Source of the DNA: Planctomycetota bacterium
GTDB taxonomy: Bacteria; Planctomycetota; Phycisphaerae; WQYP01
Length of the DNA stretch: 8,550 nucleotides
Direction: 5' to 3'
Assembly (NCBI GenBank): GCA_021799715.1
Contig: JAJYZY010000105.1
Span: 1-8,550, forward strand
The notes beneath the pieces were generated by a model. The model was not told the origin of the DNA. It ran no database searches and saw only the letters and a list, made by a program, of their open reading frames with translations. Shown here piece by piece: positions 5,895 through 8,550 of the stretch. The position numbers and the translations under genes were made by a program. Each line of letters starts with the position of its first letter. Within the stretch, counting starts at the first letter, position 1.

Positions 5895-6383
5895 TTATTG
5901 GCCGGGCGGTGGGCCGCGGCGGCCACCACGACCTGGTCGCCCTTTTTGCAGGGTAATGGTACCGGCATCGCCAGTTCCACCAGATGCCACCCTTACCGGT
6001 CTTTGCACCCGGCCAAAGCCAACACCACGGTCAAATACAAAAATGCGGTATCTGCCAACCGGAGCGTTGTTGATCGTAAATGTGCCGTCATCCGCGGTTT
6101 TGGTGACGCCGCGAACCATTGTCCGCTTAATCCAGACGGTCTGTCCCGGTTGCACCTGATTGGGCCGCATACCGCCGCGCTGCCGGGGGCCGTTTTTCGG
6201 AATCAGCATCACATTGACCATGGCTCCGCTGACTGGATTTCCATTGGCATCCACCACTTTGCCGGTTAATGTTCCGGTTGGATGGGTGTCGGCAGCGGCC
6301 TGCGCTCTGGCCACCTGCGTTACCATTGGAGCAATGGCTCCAACCAGCAATACCGCCAATAGGGCCACCATAAACTTACGCAT
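5895..6383 (-). CDS. Secreted small protein with carboxypeptidase-regulatory-like (Ig-like) domain
   Basis: 162 residues. The first 28 form a typical Sec signal peptide: MRKFM, a hydrophobic core to about residue 18, then a likely cleavage after ARA near residue 27. The mature part has the beta-sandwich pattern of carboxypeptidase regulatory-like domains: GTLTGKVVDANGNPVSGAMVNVML (37-60), then DDGTFTINNAPVGRYRIFVFD, where the turn GxF and the PxGxY-type strand are characteristic. A long insert rich in Arg, Gly, Gln and Pro lies between these strands. The tail (GRPGRGGRRGPPPG) is a low-complexity Arg/Gly/Pro segment with strong positive charge. An excellent ribosome site AAGGAG lies seven bases before ATG 6383. 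The gene is followed by a strong terminator. A structural or carbohydrate/matrix-binding role outside the cytoplasm is a guess; no catalytic motif is visible. Confidence 0.8.
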   Translation of the reverse strand: MRKFMVALLAVLLVGAIAPMVTQVARAQAAADTHPTGTLTGKVVDANGNPVSGAMVNVMLIPKNGPRQRGGMRPNQVQPGQTVWIKRTMVRGVTKTADDGTFTINNAPVGRYRIFVFDRGVGFGRVQRPVRVASGGTGDAGTITLQKGRPGRGGRRGPPPGQ

Positions 6384-6390
6384 AAAATAA

Positions 6391-6396
6391 CTCCTT
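6391..6396 (-). promoter_or_regulatory. Strong ribosome binding site of the secreted-protein gene
   Basis: AAGGAG on the minus strand, seven bases (TTATTTT) before the ATG at 6383, the best Shine-Dalgarno match in the window. Further upstream a perfect dyad ATCGGA-CCA-TCCGAT (6426-6440) could be an operator. I found no convincing -35/-10 pair between this gene and nadE, so read-through from nadE is possible. Confidence 0.7.
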
Positions 6397-6540
6397 GTGT
6401 ATCTGGAAAACGTTGGAACCGGGCCATCGGACCATCCGATTTAACCACCAGTCGTTTCCTACATGGCTGCCAAACGCACCGCGCGCGAAAAAGTTACAGA
6501 TGACATGGAAAATCGATGCGCTAACGTAATCCCCGGAATA

Positions 6541-8220
6541 TTAATCCGGTTCCCGGGCCATCACGGCCGGATCATAACGTTGCGCAATGGGCATGCGACG
6601 ACCATAGCCAAACGCCCGGGACGTTACCTTCAAACCCGGCGGCATCTGTTTGCGCTTGTATTCATTAAGGTCCACCAGCCGCGCCACGCGCAAAACCGTC
6701 GCTTTATCAAAACCTTCGCGCACAATTTCCCACACCGATTTTTCCTCTTCCACGTAATGGTGCAATATGGCATCCAGAACGGGATATGGCGGCAAGCTAT
6801 CCTGATCCGTCTGGTTTGGCCGCAATTCTGCGCTGGGCGGTTTGGTGATGGACCCTTCCGGAATGGCCGCCGGCAGCCCCATTTGCACGCGCTGGTCATT
6901 GATGTTCCGCGCCAGGTCATACACCATCATTTTCGGCACGTCACTGATCACCGCCAGGCCGCCGCACATATCACCGTAAAGCGTACAATAACCGGTGGCT
7001 ACTTCGCTTTTGTTGCCCGTGGTCAAAAGCAGATGGCCGAATTTATTGGATAATGCCATCAGCAGATTGCCGCGAATGCGCGCCTGAAGATTTTCTTCCG
7101 CCAATCCCGCCGCCGTATGCTTGAACAAATCATGAAGCGTTTGTTCCATCGCCTGATGCGCCGTTTCAATGGGCAAAACGTGAAAGTGAATTCCCGCGGC
7201 CTGAGCCAGTTTCCGCGCATCACTTAAGCTATGTTCGGAACTGTAACGCGATGGCAGCGCCACACCCGTCACATTCTCTTTGCCCAATGCCTCGGCCGCT
7301 AGGGCCGCGACCACCGCGGAATCAATTCCGCCGGAAAGTCCCAGCACCGCCGTTTTGAAACCGCATTTATGCGCATAATCCCGCAATCCCAGCACCAGTG
7401 CCGCTTGTACCGACGCAATACCCGTGCGCGGCGGCGGACAATCCAGCTTCACCGGACCGGGTAAATCAAATACGATCAGATCTTCCTGAAAATCTTTCCC
7501 TTGCGCCAGCAGATTTCCCGCCGCGTCAAACGCCATGGAACAGCCGTCAAAAATCAGTTCATCGTTGGCCCCCACCTGATTGACATAGACAATCGGCATG
7601 TTCCATCGCCGCGCCTGATGGCTGATAAGCTTCCGACGGAAGTCATTTTTGCCCAATGTAAACGGCGATGCGCTGATATTGACCAGAACGGTTGCGCCCG
7701 CCTTGGCCAGCGCCTCCACCGGGTTAAAGTGATATATCTGCCGACCCACAACCTGCTCATCATTCCACAAGTCTTCGCAAATGGATAGACCAAATCGGTG
7801 CGTACCCAGCAACACGGTTTCCGTTTTGGGGCCCGGTTCAAAATATCGGCTTTCGTCAAAAACGTCATAAGTGGGCAGAAGACTTTTAACCCCGCAATGC
7901 ACCATTTGGCCGTCCCGAACTACCGCGACCGCATTATAAAGCGTGCGGCCCGCGGGCTTCGGATTTTCCCGCGCATAGCCCACCATGGTGGTCATGGCTT
8001 TACTGTGTCGGGCGATTTCATCCACCGCCTCCCGCATTTGCCGCAGCACGGTGGGCTTCAAGAGCAAATCCCGCGGCGGATAACCGATAACAGAAAGCTC
8101 CGGCGATACCAGCAGCTGCGCCCCCTGTTCACGGGCACGGTCCATGGCATCCATGATCCGGCGCGTGTTTCCGGCAATATCACCAACAATCGGATTGAGT
8201 TGTGCCATGGCAATGCGCAT
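6541..8220 (-). CDS. nadE: Glutamine-dependent NAD+ synthetase
   Basis: Makes NAD+ from nicotinic acid adenine dinucleotide, ATP and glutamine, the last step of NAD synthesis, in the cytoplasm. It is 559 residues long and has both domains. The N-terminal nitrilase-type glutaminase domain (1 to about 255) shows the Glu-Lys-Cys triad: E41 in SPELSVIGYP, K112 in GVKSLLPTYDVFDE and C148 in GLSICEDLWND. The C-terminal synthetase domain has the ATP-pyrophosphatase loop SGGIDSA (296-302). It also has TTGNKSEVATGYCTLYGDMCGG, the EGSITKPPSAELRPNQTDQDSLPPY segment and, near the end, RAFGYGRRMPIAQRY, all conserved in NadE. The start ATG 8220 begins with the family's MRIAMAQLNPIVGD and is preceded by AGGAAAGGAT. 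It is complete, with no missing key residue. It is transcribed away from the tRNA gene to its right. Confidence 0.97.
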   Translation of the reverse strand: MRIAMAQLNPIVGDIAGNTRRIMDAMDRAREQGAQLLVSPELSVIGYPPRDLLLKPTVLRQMREAVDEIARHSKAMTTMVGYARENPKPAGRTLYNAVAVVRDGQMVHCGVKSLLPTYDVFDESRYFEPGPKTETVLLGTHRFGLSICEDLWNDEQVVGRQIYHFNPVEALAKAGATVLVNISASPFTLGKNDFRRKLISHQARRWNMPIVYVNQVGANDELIFDGCSMAFDAAGNLLAQGKDFQEDLIVFDLPGPVKLDCPPPRTGIASVQAALVLGLRDYAHKCGFKTAVLGLSGGIDSAVVAALAAEALGKENVTGVALPSRYSSEHSLSDARKLAQAAGIHFHVLPIETAHQAMEQTLHDLFKHTAAGLAEENLQARIRGNLLMALSNKFGHLLLTTGNKSEVATGYCTLYGDMCGGLAVISDVPKMMVYDLARNINDQRVQMGLPAAIPEGSITKPPSAELRPNQTDQDSLPPYPVLDAILHHYVEEEKSVWEIVREGFDKATVLRVARLVDLNEYKRKQMPPGLKVTSRAFGYGRRMPIAQRYDPAVMAREPD

Positions 8221-8237
8221 GAATCGCGATCCTTTCC

Positions 8238-8250
8238 TGACGCTACGTCA
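8238..8250. repeat. Short dyad in the nadE leader
   Basis: TGACG-CTA-CGTCA, a perfect 5-bp dyad 18 bases before the nadE start codon. It could be an operator or a chance palindrome. Beside it the minus strand reads TATAGAATATAT, a possible -10 region without a good -35 partner. The remaining bases up to the tRNA promoter (8251-8400) show nothing else I can support. Confidence 0.3.
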
Positions 8251-8400
8251 TATATTCTATAGCGCTTTGCATTCCACGGCGTATCGGCAACGCATGTATG
8301 CCTGCTTTCGCCGAAGGCGCGGAAATTTTCTGCCGAACGCAGCTCGGGCATTTTAAGCGTACAACCGAGTTCCCCGGCCGCGGAAAAGCATAACAAATCA

Positions 8401-8429
8401 TTGACTTTTGGCCTCCGGGCCGATAGTGT
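8401..8429 (+). promoter_or_regulatory. Likely promoter of the tRNA-Ser gene
   Basis: TTGACT at 8401-8406 (five of six to the -35 consensus), a 17-base spacer and TAGTGT at 8424-8429 (the conserved T, A and final T of a -10). The predicted start near 8436 leaves only a few bases of 5' leader before the tRNA at 8441. The -10 is weak, so confidence is moderate. Confidence 0.45.
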
Positions 8430-8440
8430 TTCCATTCTCT

Positions 8441-8531
8441 GGAGAGATGGCCGAGCGGCTGAAGGCGCCGGTTTGCTAAACCGGTGTACGGGTTACAACC
8501 TGTACCGCGGGTTCGAATCCCGCTCTCTCCG
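8441..8531 (+). tRNA. tRNA-Ser (anticodon GCT)
   Basis: A complete cloverleaf with a long variable arm (class II). Acceptor GGAGAGA (8441-8447) pairs with TCTCTCC (8524-8530), with discriminator G at 8531. The D stem is GCC/GGC (8450-8452, 8464-8466). The anticodon stem CCGGT/ACCGG carries loop TTGCTAA with anticodon GCT at 8475-8477, which reads AGC and AGU serine codons. The variable stem GTACGGG/CCTGTAC (8486-8492, 8499-8505) includes one G-T pair. The T arm GCGGG-TTCGAAT-CCCGC lies at 8507-8523. The CCA end is not encoded and must be added after transcription. It is divergent from nadE. Confidence 0.97.
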
Positions 8532-8550
8532 TTTTTCCCTGTGGCCGTGA

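Noticed and set aside
5678..5980. Minus-strand 100-codon open frame
   Set aside because: It overlaps the secreted-protein gene in another frame and reads through the strong terminator and the promoter, so it is not a plausible gene.
6463..7053. Plus-strand 196-codon open frame
   Set aside because: Antisense to the NAD synthetase domain of nadE, with no family signature.

Overview
The window looks like an ordinary chromosomal stretch of a Gram-negative (two-membrane) bacterium. It carries a tripartite-type RND efflux pair that only makes sense with an outer membrane, and a protein with a Sec signal peptide. Base composition is moderately GC-rich by eye. The tRNA lacks an encoded CCA end. The general look would fit Planctomycetota (Phycisphaerae-like), but that is an impression only. 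No mobile element, CRISPR array or phage gene was seen.

Layout, left to right: the 5' part of a class I SAM-dependent methyltransferase gene (1-450, minus, cut by the window edge); a 110-base gap with two overlapping hairpins; a large RND transporter permease (561-3986, minus) whose start overlaps the stop of its periplasmic adaptor (3983-5137, minus); a small DUF2892/YgaP-like membrane protein (5194-5394, minus); a structured 285-base leader (5395-5678) with its own promoter (5685-5713); a strong intrinsic terminator (5732-5764) that closes the next unit; a small secreted protein with a carboxypeptidase-regulatory-like fold (5895-6383, minus); glutamine-dependent NAD synthetase nadE (6541-8220, minus); and a divergently oriented tRNA-Ser(GCT) with a likely promoter (8401-8531, plus).

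The DUF2892, adaptor and RND genes read as one transcription unit: a good sigma70-type promoter, no terminator between genes, a 56-base gap and then an ATGA overlap. No TolC-type outer-membrane partner is in the window, so one would have to be supplied from elsewhere.

The most unusual part is the leader of this efflux operon. On the minus strand it contains a well-formed intrinsic terminator (imperfect stem, then GG and seven T) ending 29 bases before the first start codon. It also has upstream elements that can pair either with each other or with the 5' arm of that terminator. This is the architecture of a transcription attenuator or riboswitch, or of a short terminated RNA, and it matches no known riboswitch class that I recognise. 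A perfect 14-bp inverted repeat also links this leader to the 3' end of the DUF2892 gene.
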